From NCBI GenBank assembly GCA_046328715.1, contig JAXLWB010000033.1, positions 1-64,000 of the forward strand: a stretch of DNA of 64,000 nt. The letters run 5' to 3'. This document shows, in pieces, positions 50,744-60,276 of this stretch (positions are counted from its first letter, which is position 1; every line of letters begins with the position of its first letter). The notes beneath the pieces were generated by a model. It had not been told where the DNA came from, made no database searches, and was given only the letters and a program-made list of their open reading frames with translations. A program made the translations under genes and the position numbers. The stretch comes from JAXLWB01 sp046328715. GTDB taxonomy: Bacteria; Chloroflexota; Anaerolineae; Caldilineales; Caldilineaceae.

Positions 50744-52444
50744 CTATAAGTTTTCAAAATATGAACTCTGTAACGAGAAGCCCCCTTTGCACGGTGCAGT
50801 GCCGTATCGAAAGACAAGCTGGACAGCTTTCTGCTCAATGTTAAAGTCCGGGCACCACCAGGCCTGGGTAATCTTCACCGATGTATTACTTTGTACCTCA
50901 ACCTTGACCTTTCCATTGGTAAGACTGATTCGATTTCCCTGCTTTTCTGCTCGAAAGCTGGGGTGGAAGAGCAACCTTGCCTCGACCGGCTGGCCATTGC
51001 CCCCTTCGACATTATCTTGGACCTCGATGCGGTCGACAGTAGCCTGGATCAGACGGCGGTGGATTGGCGAGCCAGATAGATGACTGTAGCCGTCATGCGA
51101 ACCTTCGAGCAATAAGTGATGCTCTTTTCCTTCGTAACGATGAAGCGTCACATTCGCTCGCCTGCCCACGCGAAAGGCTTTCCAAAACTCGCACTGGTCA
51201 GCGCCATCAACTGTGACAGTGTTGTGAGCTGCGGTACTACGTGAATATTGGCGCCACTTGCCTGCATGGTACTCATAGACACCAGCATCCACTACCACGC
51301 GTTCTCCCTGCAGGCTCCACTCAAAAGCCAGGATGTCGCCGTGCCCATGCGCTGGCAAAAAATCAGGGGCAATCATGCCGCAATCCACCAGTAAGAGGTT
51401 TTGTTCTCGGCGCAGCCCATAATAGCCAGCTTCGGCAAGGGCAAAATGCTCCTCAGCCGGGGGAACAGCCTTGTCCCGCAGCTTAGCATAGATGTCCAGA
51501 CAAACCTGCGGCAGATAACTCATATGCAGCCCACCATCGTTGAAGAGGCTGACCAGGCCATCAGGATGGGTGAGATTGACGAGCGCTTGCGCCATCTTGT
51601 CCAACACGCTGCCCAACTCATTGTGCAAGGACGATGGTTGCATCACCTGATAACACTCCAACAAATCGGCAAAGACCTGCGTATGATAGGCCGGACTGCG
51701 TTCATAATGCAGACCATCCGCTAGGATTTGTTCTTTCATCTCTGCTGCCAGGAGCCGTTCTCCCAGCAAAGTCCACTGGGCTGCCTCGTTGCCACGGAAA
51801 AAACGCCCTGCCCACAACAGCGCTCGAATGTTTTTGAGCAAATGGTTGCCGCCCAGGTCGGTCTCCAAATTGTGGACCAGGAAGCGCAGTTGCTGGCGCA
51901 GCGAGGCAAGCAACAATCGTTTCGTAACTTCATCAAGCCGGCTCTGACGCAGCGCAAATTGCTGCATCCATACCATCGTGCGCAGTGAAAGCGCGTAGGT
52001 GTTCCAGTTGCGATTCCAGTAATCAGCCTGATAGGGCGGATTCTGCTCAATCCAATCTCGTACCAGCGCGGCAAAGAGCGCATCATCCACCGCTTCCAGG
52101 TACTCCATGTAGTGCAGCGTGATCTTCTCCAACGGCGTAGTAAACACACCGGCGTTGGGATGCCACTGCATCGGCACGCTCAGCAATTGTCGATGGTTCA
52201 ACAGGCAGAGATAGACGCCATCCTTACCCTGCTCGATCAACTCCTCGTGCGCTTGGAAGAGCGGTGAGGGCAAAGGTTCGGCCAGGCTACAATTTTCTGT
52301 GCCTGGCTTTGGACCGATTTCCTTGACTCGACGAGCATGTTGGACACGTACCTGCCGCTTAGCAGTTAACCAGAGCCGCCGTCCCAATTGGCGAGGACGC
52401 GTATAGCGAACCGAATAGGCCAAGAGGCGCAATTTTGTCATCAT
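50744..52444 (-). CDS. Heparinase II/III-family polysaccharide lyase
   Basis: The 566-residue protein begins MMTKLRLLAYSVRYTRPRQL. The N-terminal half is an (alpha/alpha) toroid (NWNTYALSLRTMVWMQQFAL, GGNHLLKNIRALLWAGRFFRG, LHYERSPAYHTQVFADLLECY with Tyr and His as typical catalytic positions). The C-terminal half is a beta-sandwich (HGHGDILAFEWSLQGERVVV DAGVYEYHAG, TAAHNTVTVDGADQCEFW). In polysaccharide clusters such enzymes trim or turn over the uronic-acid-containing polymer. There is no signal peptide. Start overlaps the previous gene by four bases (ATGA). Confidence 0.88.
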   Translation of the reverse strand: MMTKLRLLAYSVRYTRPRQLGRRLWLTAKRQVRVQHARRVKEIGPKPGTENCSLAEPLPSPLFQAHEELIEQGKDGVYLCLLNHRQLLSVPMQWHPNAGVFTTPLEKITLHYMEYLEAVDDALFAALVRDWIEQNPPYQADYWNRNWNTYALSLRTMVWMQQFALRQSRLDEVTKRLLLASLRQQLRFLVHNLETDLGGNHLLKNIRALLWAGRFFRGNEAAQWTLLGERLLAAEMKEQILADGLHYERSPAYHTQVFADLLECYQVMQPSSLHNELGSVLDKMAQALVNLTHPDGLVSLFNDGGLHMSYLPQVCLDIYAKLRDKAVPPAEEHFALAEAGYYGLRREQNLLLVDCGMIAPDFLPAHGHGDILAFEWSLQGERVVVDAGVYEYHAGKWRQYSRSTAAHNTVTVDGADQCEFWKAFRVGRRANVTLHRYEGKEHHLLLEGSHDGYSHLSGSPIHRRLIQATVDRIEVQDNVEGGNGQPVEARLLFHPSFRAEKQGNRISLTNGKVKVEVQSNTSVKITQAWWCPDFNIEQKAVQLVFRYGTAPCKGGFSLQSSYFENL

Positions 52445-53478
52445 CGTTCGGTCACTTCAAACAGTAGACTCACCTGGCCACCTTGTAGCGATTTCGTCGT
52501 CACCCAGAAGCGGTTACCGCCTAAGCGACCCTCGGCAAATTCGTAGTTACCGTGACCAAAAAACTTTGAATTCCAACCATCCTTTTTCAGCTTCCAGACT
52601 TCCTGCAAATTACCCTGCATGTCCACCGCATAGAGACGGGCGTAACCATCTTGCTCGCCTTGACCCAGCTCCATGGCTGCGCCAAAGACAACGAAATCGT
52701 CCAGACAGGCATTGTAGTAGACCGGTCCGACTACCTTGCCCAGGGCCAGGGTTTCATCACTTTTGCGGTCATAGCGCCAGATCTCGTTTGCACCCAGGTG
52801 ATTGTCCATCCCCCAATAGACCGCTTCAGGACGCAGTGCGAAGCTTACTGCACGCCACTTCTGGCTGCCGTTACCGATTGTTGTGAGCTGTTTGCTCTGC
52901 GGATCCAACTTCGCCACCATACATTCATTGTCTAGGTCGCCGGTCGAGATCCAGATCTGACTACTGTACGGGTCGGGCTCAATCGCATGGACATGACGAA
53001 TTGAATTGGCCTCGAAGCGGTAGAAGATCTCTGCTTTCCCATTCTGCAAGTTGATGCGATGAATGTGAACTGCCTCGCGCTGCGGGTTGCTCCAATAATC
53101 GCCGATGTATAGGCTTTGCTGGTGTATACATAACCCGCGCCGCAACGGACGATTGCCATGCTGGATCTGAAAAAGCTCCTCTGGCTCCCGCTTGTCAGCG
53201 CAGATTACGAAGACTTTGCGCTTTGCAACTGCAACCCACCCTGACTGATCGGCAAGTGGTAAAGCGGAAAGGATGCCGCCGCGCATCAATCGAGCGTAGA
53301 TCGGATGCTGCAACAACAGCCGGTTAAGCGGGTCTGTCGCAATCGACGCAATCGGCTGCCACGTCTTGCCTTGATCCAAACTTTCGACCAGGGTCAACCC
53401 GTTTGAGCCGATACAACGCTGATCATCGGCATAATGGATTTGAATACCCGGCACTTCCCGCTGTACTGTCAGTTTCAT
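52441..53478 (-). CDS. Propeller-like protein of unknown function
   Basis: I take ATG 53478 (MKLTVQREVPGIQIHYADDQ). The longer frame from a GTG at 53529 is read through a TTCGTGCCTTTCGTGG-type short repeat and is doubtful. The 345-residue protein has repeated sialidase-like Asp-box strands (SLDQGKTWQPI; GRLGGNRFWVTT) and propeller blades (SLYIGDYWSNP, SQIWISTGDLDNECMV, AVYWGMDNHLGANEIW). No signal peptide, no catalytic motif. It is coupled to the heparinase-type gene, so it may recognise or measure the same polymer. Confidence 0.7.
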   Translation of the reverse strand: MKLTVQREVPGIQIHYADDQRCIGSNGLTLVESLDQGKTWQPIASIATDPLNRLLLQHPIYARLMRGGILSALPLADQSGWVAVAKRKVFVICADKREPEELFQIQHGNRPLRRGLCIHQQSLYIGDYWSNPQREAVHIHRINLQNGKAEIFYRFEANSIRHVHAIEPDPYSSQIWISTGDLDNECMVAKLDPQSKQLTTIGNGSQKWRAVSFALRPEAVYWGMDNHLGANEIWRYDRKSDETLALGKVVGPVYYNACLDDFVVFGAAMELGQGEQDGYARLYAVDMQGNLQEVWKLKKDGWNSKFFGHGNYEFAEGRLGGNRFWVTTKSLQGGQVSLLFEVTER

Positions 53479-53680
53479 GAGTACCAAAAATGATAGAAGC
53501 CGTCTAAAAAGTTGAACCACGAAAGGCACGAATTACACGAAAAACTGCAAATGCTTGTTTCAATCCTCGTTCCCTTTTCGTGAATTTTGTATATTTTGTG
53601 TGATCAAAAAGTCTTTTCAGGCGGTTCCTGAATAGGCTGCAGACTGCAAGGTGTCAGTGAAACCTGTAACTTGCAACTAA

Positions 53681-53770
53681 TAGACAAAACCGCTAGACCT
53701 TGCATATTTGTTGAGTGAGCACGCCTCGTGCAGGACGGCGTAAGTGTGCAGACTTCAATTGCTTTGTCTA
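53681..53770. repeat. TAGACAAAGC MITE-like element, copy 2
   Basis: TAGACAAAAC at 53681-53690 and GCTTTGTCTA at 53761-53770 form the ends. The right end runs into the last codons of the glycosyltransferase gene, whose final residues NYRQSN and stop are spelled by it. The related copy is at 29196-29326. Confidence 0.5.
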
Positions 53771-54996
53771 TAATTTTTCCCAACTACCTGATGCAACACA
53801 CTCTCCATCTGGCGGGCTAAGGTGCGCCGATCAAAATTGTTGGCGACATAGGCGAATCCTTGCTCGGCGAATTTCTGCGCATTCTGGCGAGACGCCGCCA
53901 TCTCTACCACGGCCTGGGCAAGTTTATCTGGCGAACCAGGCGGAATGACAACGCCGCCACCCGACTCTTCGACCAATCGTCGCGCTTCGCCACCCGCCAC
54001 CAAGATCACGGGCAGGTGACAGCCCCATGCCTCCAGCAACTTGGAGGGCACGGCATCGACCAAATTCTCGTTGACCAGCGGCACAATCGCCACGTTGGCC
54101 GATTTCAAGATGCCAGGAATCGCTTCACGCGGTTGTTGCGGCGCAAGCGTGACATTATTCAACTTCTGCTCGGCAATGCGCTTCTCCAACTCCGGTTTCT
54201 TGACCCCATCACCCACGATCAAAAAGTGAATGTCATCACTTTGGCGCAACTCGCTGGCTGCATCCGCAATCACCTCCGTACCCTGGAAGATGCCGATCAG
54301 CCCGGCATACACCGCGGTGAAGTGACCATTCAGCCCAAAACGACCCCGCCAATCGGTGCTGTCGTTGCGCGTGAGTAGATCTAAATCAACCCCGTTGGCG
54401 ACCACGCTGAGCTTGTTGGACGGCACATGTTTGGCCAGTAGCTTAGCACGCTTGGCCTCGGTCACTACGGTGATATGATCGGCCTGTTGATAGAGAAAAC
54501 GTTCTAAACGTTCGCCCCAGCGCACCATCGCCGCATCGGCGGTATATTCGCCCGCCTCGACTGCTAGTTCAGGCCAAATATCGCGGATGTCAAAGACAAA
54601 CTTTGCACCGTAGCGCTTGGCCAGGAAGAAACCTGCCATCCCAATAAAGAGCGGTGGCGAAGAGGCCAGCACCACATCAAAACGGCGCTTGGCAAAAGCT
54701 CCGGTCAGTGCGCTGGACGCTACAAACGAGAAATAGTTGGCAAGCCGACGCATACTCCCGCGCTTGGGCGAGGCATAGATCCAGGTGCGCAAAATATCTA
54801 CGCCGTCCATGCTTTCACGCTGCCAGAGTTTCCCTCGATATTGTTCCGGCACTACGCCCGAGGGATAGTTGGGAAAAGCTGTCACTACCGTTACCTGGTG
54901 GCCGTATTGCACCAACCAGCGGGCCAGTCCATGCATTCTGGAAGCAGCTCCTCCCATTTCGGGCGGATAAAAATGAGCAAGAAGTAAAATGTTCAT
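53755..54996 (-). CDS. GT4 glycosyltransferase (WbuB-like)
   Basis: The start ATG 54996 (MNILLLAHFYPPEMGGAASR) fits the family. A longer frame overlaps the upstream GT gene. The 413-residue protein has the GT-B fold: FPPEMGGAASRMHGLARWL, FDVVLASSPPLFIGMAG, FVFDIRDIWPELAVEAG, VANGVDLDLL, VYAGLIGIFQGTEVI and the donor region NVAIVPLVNENLVDAVPSKLLE with Glu. It transfers an activated sugar, probably an acetamido sugar, onto the lipid-linked chain in the cytoplasm. The C-terminus ends inside a repeat. Confidence 0.88.
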   Translation of the reverse strand: MNILLLAHFYPPEMGGAASRMHGLARWLVQYGHQVTVVTAFPNYPSGVVPEQYRGKLWQRESMDGVDILRTWIYASPKRGSMRRLANYFSFVASSALTGAFAKRRFDVVLASSPPLFIGMAGFFLAKRYGAKFVFDIRDIWPELAVEAGEYTADAAMVRWGERLERFLYQQADHITVVTEAKRAKLLAKHVPSNKLSVVANGVDLDLLTRNDSTDWRGRFGLNGHFTAVYAGLIGIFQGTEVIADAASELRQSDDIHFLIVGDGVKKPELEKRIAEQKLNNVTLAPQQPREAIPGILKSANVAIVPLVNENLVDAVPSKLLEAWGCHLPVILVAGGEARRLVEESGGGVVIPPGSPDKLAQAVVEMAASRQNAQKFAEQGFAYVANNFDRRTLARQMESVLHQVVGKNYRQSN

Positions 54997-55081
54997 CGTT
55001 GTTCTAAGACCTCTAAGCCACGCCAACTTGATTGGCACTTCACGGTCAAGTTGGGGCGGAAACTCAACTTTTCTTGCACGC

Positions 55082-56233
55082 TTAGCCGAGAAAGTGCCGG
55101 TCAAGCGTTACGTCACGGGCGGCAACAGAAATACCGATCTTCTGAAGGATCAAAGGCACAACCTCGCGCACATCGTAGGCTGTCCGCTTTTCCCAATTGC
55201 GCTGCCCCATCGCCTCCAGCAGTGGACGATCCAGATCGACCATTTCGATCGCATCCGCTAGGCGTTTGGCATCGTGGGGTGGAACCAGCAAGCCGTTCTC
55301 CCCATTGTGGATCAACTCCGGAATCGAGCGAAACGAAGTTGTAATGACCGGAATACCAGCCATCATTGCTTCCATGATCACGCCCGGATGCCCTTCGCCC
55401 TTGTAAAAGGTTGGAAAAATGAGCGCATCGTAATCGGAGAGCGTGGCCACTGCCTCTTCTGCATTCACAATGCCACAATAGTGTGCGTTGGGCGTGCGGC
55501 TCAACTCCTCTTCAAAGCGCTCGCTAATCGACTGAAAGAGTGGCCCGTAGATGTCACATTGAATGTGCGACTTGGCCTGAATCCGTGGATCACGCAAGCT
55601 CTCCAGCAGGACAAAAATGCCTTTGTCCTCGCGCACCTGACCCAGCGACGCCAGCCTTAATTTGTTGCACTCCGTGTTTTTCAACAGGACAGTCTCATCC
55701 GTTTCCTCCAACATGGGACGAAAGCCACCAATCCAGGAGACCTTGTTGCCCAGAACAGGCTTCAAATTGTTATAAGAGAGTTCTGTCTCCACAATCAGAT
55801 TGTCGAGCCGCCCCATCACAAAGCGGAAGAACCACTGCATGGCGGGCGACAGACTCTCATAGTAACGGTCCATGTAGCCAAAGGTGCGGTAGGCACAGGG
55901 CTTGCCAAAGAGCCGTGCAATGAAAAGACAGAGCGCTCCAGCGGTCAACAGAAACTGGTGCGAGCCGACAATGATCACCCGATCAGTGCGGCCAATGTTG
56001 CCTAGAAAGCTGCCCAATACCTCTAGCACTTTGCTCAAGTTGCCAAAGGTGAAGAGTTTGGACTTCTCCTTGAGCTGGGGTGGTGCCGTGTCGATGATCG
56101 TGAGTTGAATCTGATCAGCGTAGCGCGCGACCTCATCACAAAAGTTCTGAAAGCTGACACTGGTGCCGTTGAGTGGCGGTGGCTTCGGGCCGACTGCCAA
56201 CAGCCGCCAGGTCGATCGAGATGGTTGTGCCAT
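55082..56233 (-). CDS. GT4 glycosyltransferase
   Basis: The 383-residue protein starts at ATG 56233, two bases after the stop of the gene at 56236. Marks are LLAVGPKPPPLNGTSVSFQ (acceptor side), RLASLGQVREDKGIFVLLES and the donor-binding DYDALIFPTFYKGEGHPGVI with EAMMAGIPVITTSFRSIPEL (the E-x7-E pattern). The sugar and acceptor are unknown. Within the operon it lies between two other glycosyltransferases. Confidence 0.88.
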   Translation of the reverse strand: MAQPSRSTWRLLAVGPKPPPLNGTSVSFQNFCDEVARYADQIQLTIIDTAPPQLKEKSKLFTFGNLSKVLEVLGSFLGNIGRTDRVIIVGSHQFLLTAGALCLFIARLFGKPCAYRTFGYMDRYYESLSPAMQWFFRFVMGRLDNLIVETELSYNNLKPVLGNKVSWIGGFRPMLEETDETVLLKNTECNKLRLASLGQVREDKGIFVLLESLRDPRIQAKSHIQCDIYGPLFQSISERFEEELSRTPNAHYCGIVNAEEAVATLSDYDALIFPTFYKGEGHPGVIMEAMMAGIPVITTSFRSIPELIHNGENGLLVPPHDAKRLADAIEMVDLDRPLLEAMGQRNWEKRTAYDVREVVPLILQKIGISVAARDVTLDRHFLG

Positions 56234-56235
56234 GG

Positions 56236-57354
56236 CTAGTTAAAGAGCAGCTCCGAATACGAATTTAAGACCTGGTCCACATCATAGGGCAGCCAACTGT
56301 CGCTGGTGGGACGGGCCACTTCGCCACGCAGGGCGGCACCAAGCGCCTCGGCCAGCTTGGGTGCATCCCCGACCGGGACCAGTCTGCCGATCTTACCGTT
56401 GTGCAAAATCTCGCGTGGCCCACTGGGACAATCAGTGGATACAATCGGGACTCCACAGTAAAGTGCCTCGATCAACACAGTTGGCAACCCTTCCCAGCGC
56501 GAAGATAAAACAAAGGTCGAGGCATTAACAATGTAAGGGTAAGGATTTTGCACAAAACCTGGCATACTTACATGGTCGGCGATGCCCAGTTGGTGTGTCA
56601 GTGATTCAAGCTGCGCTCGCTCAGGTCCCTCTCCCAAAATCAAGAGGCGAGCTGGCTGTGTTTGGCGCAGTTGCGCAAAGGCCTGAAAAAGCGTTGGATA
56701 ATCCTTCTGCATCATCAGGCGTCCAACTGCCAAGATTACCGGCGGCTCTCCAGCTTTGAACCAGGGGTGCTCCAGCGGTTGTTTGGCTTTCTGACGCAAT
56801 TCGGGCGTGATCACTGGGTTGTAGATCACCTTGGCTAACTTGGCCGGAACCCCAACACCCTGCACCAAATCATCGACGACACCTTGCGAGACTCCAATCA
56901 CGGCGTCGGCCTTGCGATAGATATACTTGGAGAGCGTGGGCGCTAGGCGCCCCAAACGCGCCGGTGAATTGGGCGCATCCTGTGAAACGGTATTCTGAAT
57001 ATTCACCACCAGCCGCCTGGGCGTGCGGGCCAGCGCGCGTGCCACTACGGCCACCAAATTGGCCCGGCTCAGCGCTGAAAGCATGGCGTCGGGCTGGGTC
57101 TGGCGCAGATAACGTACCAGGGCCGGCAGCCGGGAGAGCGTGCGGCTGGCCTGTACGACTTGACCCTTGCTGAGATCCACCAGATTGACCTTGGGTGAAA
57201 TTTGGCAGAGGTAAGGCCCCTCGGCCTGTGACAAAACCAGATCGACTTGGATATCGCGTTCGGCCATGCCATTGGCCAAATTGAGCATCGTGCGTTCGGC
57301 ACCGCCACTATAGAGGGCGGGCAAGAATACTGTCAGACGTTTGGACATAGTCAT
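56236..57354 (-). CDS. GT4 glycosyltransferase
   Basis: The 372-residue protein begins MTMSKRLTVFLPALYSGGAE at ATG 57354; a second ATG six bases in is also possible. It has GGAERTMLNLANGMAERDIQ, VIGVSQGVVDDLV, VGRLMMQKDYPTLFQAFAQL, LLILGEGPERAQLE and the donor site TFVLSSRWEGLPTVLIEALY. The pattern resembles PglA/WsaF-type enzymes. The start overlaps the C-terminal 47 bases of the O-antigen-ligase-like gene, so the two are probably translationally coupled. Confidence 0.9.
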   Translation of the reverse strand: MTMSKRLTVFLPALYSGGAERTMLNLANGMAERDIQVDLVLSQAEGPYLCQISPKVNLVDLSKGQVVQASRTLSRLPALVRYLRQTQPDAMLSALSRANLVAVVARALARTPRRLVVNIQNTVSQDAPNSPARLGRLAPTLSKYIYRKADAVIGVSQGVVDDLVQGVGVPAKLAKVIYNPVITPELRQKAKQPLEHPWFKAGEPPVILAVGRLMMQKDYPTLFQAFAQLRQTQPARLLILGEGPERAQLESLTHQLGIADHVSMPGFVQNPYPYIVNASTFVLSSRWEGLPTVLIEALYCGVPIVSTDCPSGPREILHNGKIGRLVPVGDAPKLAEALGAALRGEVARPTSDSWLPYDVDQVLNSYSELLFN

Positions 57355-58534
57355 AACTTACTTTGTTCTCATTTGTCAGTTCAATCGATTGGGTCGCCAG
57401 GTAATTGCGAGTGGCCACTGCCAAAAAACTTAACATGAGCCAGGTGACCTTGGTATGAACCCAAACCACTGCCATATTGCCCAGTACCCACACCAACAAC
57501 ATGCAGAACCAGAACAATGCATCCCAAAAGGGCAGTTGCCTGACTGGGGCGAGTCCCAACACAATCAACAACGCAAAAAGGATCAGCCCAATCACACCAG
57601 TCTCGACCAGGATCGCTAGAAAAGAGTTGTGAATTGAGCGAGGGATGCCAAGGATTGGAGCCACCGCCGACGGAAAAGCATTGCTGCCAATCCCCTGCAA
57701 CGGTTTGTGGATCCACATATTCAATCCATACATCCAGAACTCTGTGCGCCCATTCAGATCGCCACCCGATATTTCTGCCCCTGCGGTGGACAAGCGCTGT
57801 AGCGAGCCACTCGGAATGAAGAAGGGCAGCGTGAAAAGGCCAACAGCAAAGATGGTCCAGATCACAATCCGGTGCGCTGGTTTCAACTGAACCACTGCAC
57901 CCAGCCCGAAGAGTAGTGCAGGCATGATCATGAGCAGGGCAAAGCGGGTTGCCGTCAAGGCAATGCCAAAGATAGCGGCTGGCACAAAGACATATCCCAC
58001 CAGTTTCTGCCAGAACGAACTCTTCGGCGTAGTGGCAAGATAGAGGGCGAAGGGTACTGCCAGTGCAATGATAATTCCAGTTGTGTTGGCATTGTCGTTG
58101 CCTGCCGAGTAGCGACCCCAGGATTGCGCCCGCTGCTGTATAAAGTTGATCGTCACTCCGATAATTGGTGCAAAGGAACCAAGCACCAGCGCTACAAAGC
58201 CATTCAGCATCAGCGCCGCAGAATCGTAAAGATCCCAGATCAGCACCATCATGCCAAACAAACGTAAATGGGCGATTCCTCGGTCGAAGGAAGCCTCCTG
58301 GTCGAAACTCCACAGGATGGTAGTCAGGTTCCAGAGAAAAAAGAGCGCCACTGCGGCGTGAAAGATCGTCAGCTTGTGCATGCCGCCACGCCGTATCATC
58401 GAAAATGCCCAGATCCCGAGTACTACCATGCCGATCAACTGGCTGGCCGTCCCAAGACCGGGCAGCTCAAACATGCTCTCCCAAGGAATCAGGAAGATCA
58501 TGAGAAGTGAAAACCAGTAGGCGATCTTGCGCAT
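57308..58534 (-). CDS. O-antigen ligase / polysaccharide polymerase (Wzy-like)
   Basis: The 408-residue protein has about ten to twelve membrane helices and the Wzy_C/O-antigen-ligase region: GGDLNGRTEFWMYGLNMWIH KPLQGIGSNAFPSAVAPILG followed by IHNSFLAILVETGVIGLILF. The conserved R and H residues in this loop are typical. It joins or polymerises lipid-linked repeat units on the outer side of the cytoplasmic membrane. It belongs after the flippase in pathway order and lies 47 bases past the flippase stop. Confidence 0.88.
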   Translation of the reverse strand: MRKIAYWFSLLMIFLIPWESMFELPGLGTASQLIGMVVLGIWAFSMIRRGGMHKLTIFHAAVALFFLWNLTTILWSFDQEASFDRGIAHLRLFGMMVLIWDLYDSAALMLNGFVALVLGSFAPIIGVTINFIQQRAQSWGRYSAGNDNANTTGIIIALAVPFALYLATTPKSSFWQKLVGYVFVPAAIFGIALTATRFALLMIMPALLFGLGAVVQLKPAHRIVIWTIFAVGLFTLPFFIPSGSLQRLSTAGAEISGGDLNGRTEFWMYGLNMWIHKPLQGIGSNAFPSAVAPILGIPRSIHNSFLAILVETGVIGLILFALLIVLGLAPVRQLPFWDALFWFCMLLVWVLGNMAVVWVHTKVTWLMLSFLAVATRNYLATQSIELTNENKVSYDYVQTSDSILARPL

Positions 58535-58581
58535 GAGTCAATCCTAAGCAGCGTGCTGCAATTCTATGACTTTGCCTAATC

Positions 58582-60276
58582 TTAGCGCTCTGCCAAATCG
58601 AGTGCTGCTCGCACCCGATTGATGATCAATCCCTGCTGCCTGCCGTTCAACCCCGTGCCAAAGGCCAGTGCTGCCGCAATCAGCGCCGTGATCCCAACCA
58701 GGGGCGCAAGCCCAATCCATGACACATGTTGAGTTGTTCTTTGCATGAAGGCCATGTTCTCCAGCCAGGTCGCTCCCAAAAAGAGAACTGCGGAGATAAA
58801 GATCGGCTGGATCACGCCCTTCCATTGCGACGAGAAGCCGATGCCCAGAAAGCGCCCGATCATGATCGGATAGACAAAGCTCAAGATCGAACGTCCTAGC
58901 ATCACGCCCAGCACAAGCCCGATGATGCCCAGATCGAAAAACTTGATCAACGCTGCCGATGCAATCACCGATATCGCAGCCGAGAGCAAACCAATCAACA
59001 CCTTTTGTGTCAGGTCTAGCGTCAAATCAATGATGTTGGCGTCGCTACGGATCAGAACGAACTGGCAGACCGAAACCAGGATCAGCAAATTGGGCCAGGA
59101 ACCTGCATAGCGTTGGTCACCCACCCAGAGCCGGATCAAGGAGTGATTCCAGAGCAAGATCGTTACACCGATCGAGGTGCAGACCAACCAGGTCAGGATC
59201 ATGATCTCGCTGCGGATGCGGGCAGCTTTGCCAAAGTCCTTTTTGCCGATGATGCCACCCAATCCAGGTGTGCTGCCAAAGACAACGATCGCCACCAGGT
59301 TGATCAGTGTCTCGGGTGCATATTTGGTCAACGAATAGCGGGTCACCAACTCGCCCGAGGCGAAGATGCCTAGAATGACCAGGTCGCTTGCCATCATCGC
59401 TTGACTGACCAAGCGCCAGGCTAAGAACCACCAACTCAGACTGAAAAAGGACTTAACCGCCTCCCGTGACGGTTTGGACATGCCAAACCAGGAAATGTTG
59501 TTGCGCACTACAAAGTAATAGAGCAGCCCACGTAAGAGGATGATGATCAAACTAGCTACAGCGACGCCGACCAATCCGGTATGAAGATAGAGTGCCAGGA
59601 TGGTTAGCGTCCCATCCAACACAACTAACATCGCCGAGAGCCCCATGCGCGTGTAGCCAAGGTTCTCCCCCTCTAAAATTGACTGGGGCAGATAAACCAG
59701 TGTCGTCAGCACCATCTCTGCCACCAGGATGCCTGTGGCAACGCGCACCACCCAGTACAGCTCAGGCGGAACGCCCTTGATCCAGATTGGCGCATACCAG
59801 GTCACAACTGCACCCACCGCAGTGAGCAGCGGCGAAAAGAGCAGCCAAACCACTACAGCCGTTGCCACCTGCCGCCGCTTTTCCTCATAGTCGACTGAAC
59901 TTTGCAGATTAGCCAGCGTGTACTTCAGTGTCTGCGAAGGGCGACCGCTGGCTGCCGTGATATAGCCCGTCAAACTTCCGACTGCACGCCAGATACCATA
60001 CAGGCTGTCCCCTAAGCCAGCCACCAGAAAAGGTGTCACGATAAAGCCAACAATGACGCGCGCTGCGTAGTCAAGACCTTCGGCCATCGCATTGAGATAG
60101 GCCTTCTGCGTAAGGTTTTTCCCTGCTAACAAGGATGAGACGTACTTCCAACTTCCAAACCGATTGAGGATCATGTGATACGGCGTCCTAGAAACTGTAG
60201 ACCGATGATTGCTAGGTACAACATCGTTATTAGAATTTTGATTATAACTTATTTCAGAATCATCAGATATTGTCAT
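58582..60276 (-). CDS. Wzx-type oligosaccharide flippase
   Basis: The 564-residue protein has an extended polar N-terminus and then about 14 membrane helices of the polysaccharide-transporter (MATE-like) family: LDYAARVIVGFIVTPFLVAG LGDSLYGIWRAVGSLTGYI, LTTLVYLPQSILEGENLGYTR, FSLSWWFLAWRLVSQAMMAS and FASGELVTRYSLTKYAPETL. It flips lipid-linked oligosaccharide to the outer face. The first ATG overlaps the stop of the upstream P-loop gene by four bases. Confidence 0.88.
   Translation of the reverse strand: MTISDDSEISYNQNSNNDVVPSNHRSTVSRTPYHMILNRFGSWKYVSSLLAGKNLTQKAYLNAMAEGLDYAARVIVGFIVTPFLVAGLGDSLYGIWRAVGSLTGYITAASGRPSQTLKYTLANLQSSVDYEEKRRQVATAVVVWLLFSPLLTAVGAVVTWYAPIWIKGVPPELYWVVRVATGILVAEMVLTTLVYLPQSILEGENLGYTRMGLSAMLVVLDGTLTILALYLHTGLVGVAVASLIIILLRGLLYYFVVRNNISWFGMSKPSREAVKSFFSLSWWFLAWRLVSQAMMASDLVILGIFASGELVTRYSLTKYAPETLINLVAIVVFGSTPGLGGIIGKKDFGKAARIRSEIMILTWLVCTSIGVTILLWNHSLIRLWVGDQRYAGSWPNLLILVSVCQFVLIRSDANIIDLTLDLTQKVLIGLLSAAISVIASAALIKFFDLGIIGLVLGVMLGRSILSFVYPIMIGRFLGIGFSSQWKGVIQPIFISAVLFLGATWLENMAFMQRTTQHVSWIGLAPLVGITALIAAALAFGTGLNGRQQGLIINRVRAALDLAER

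Noticed and set aside
54997..55104. N-terminal extension of the GT4 at 53755 to position 55104
   Set aside because: The extra 36 residues overlap the next gene's C-terminus, and the family starts at MNILLLAHFYPPEMGG.
57381..58313. Minus-strand 310-codon frame inside the O-antigen ligase gene
   Set aside because: It lies in another frame of the same strand within a long multi-helix membrane protein and has no start signal or family resemblance.
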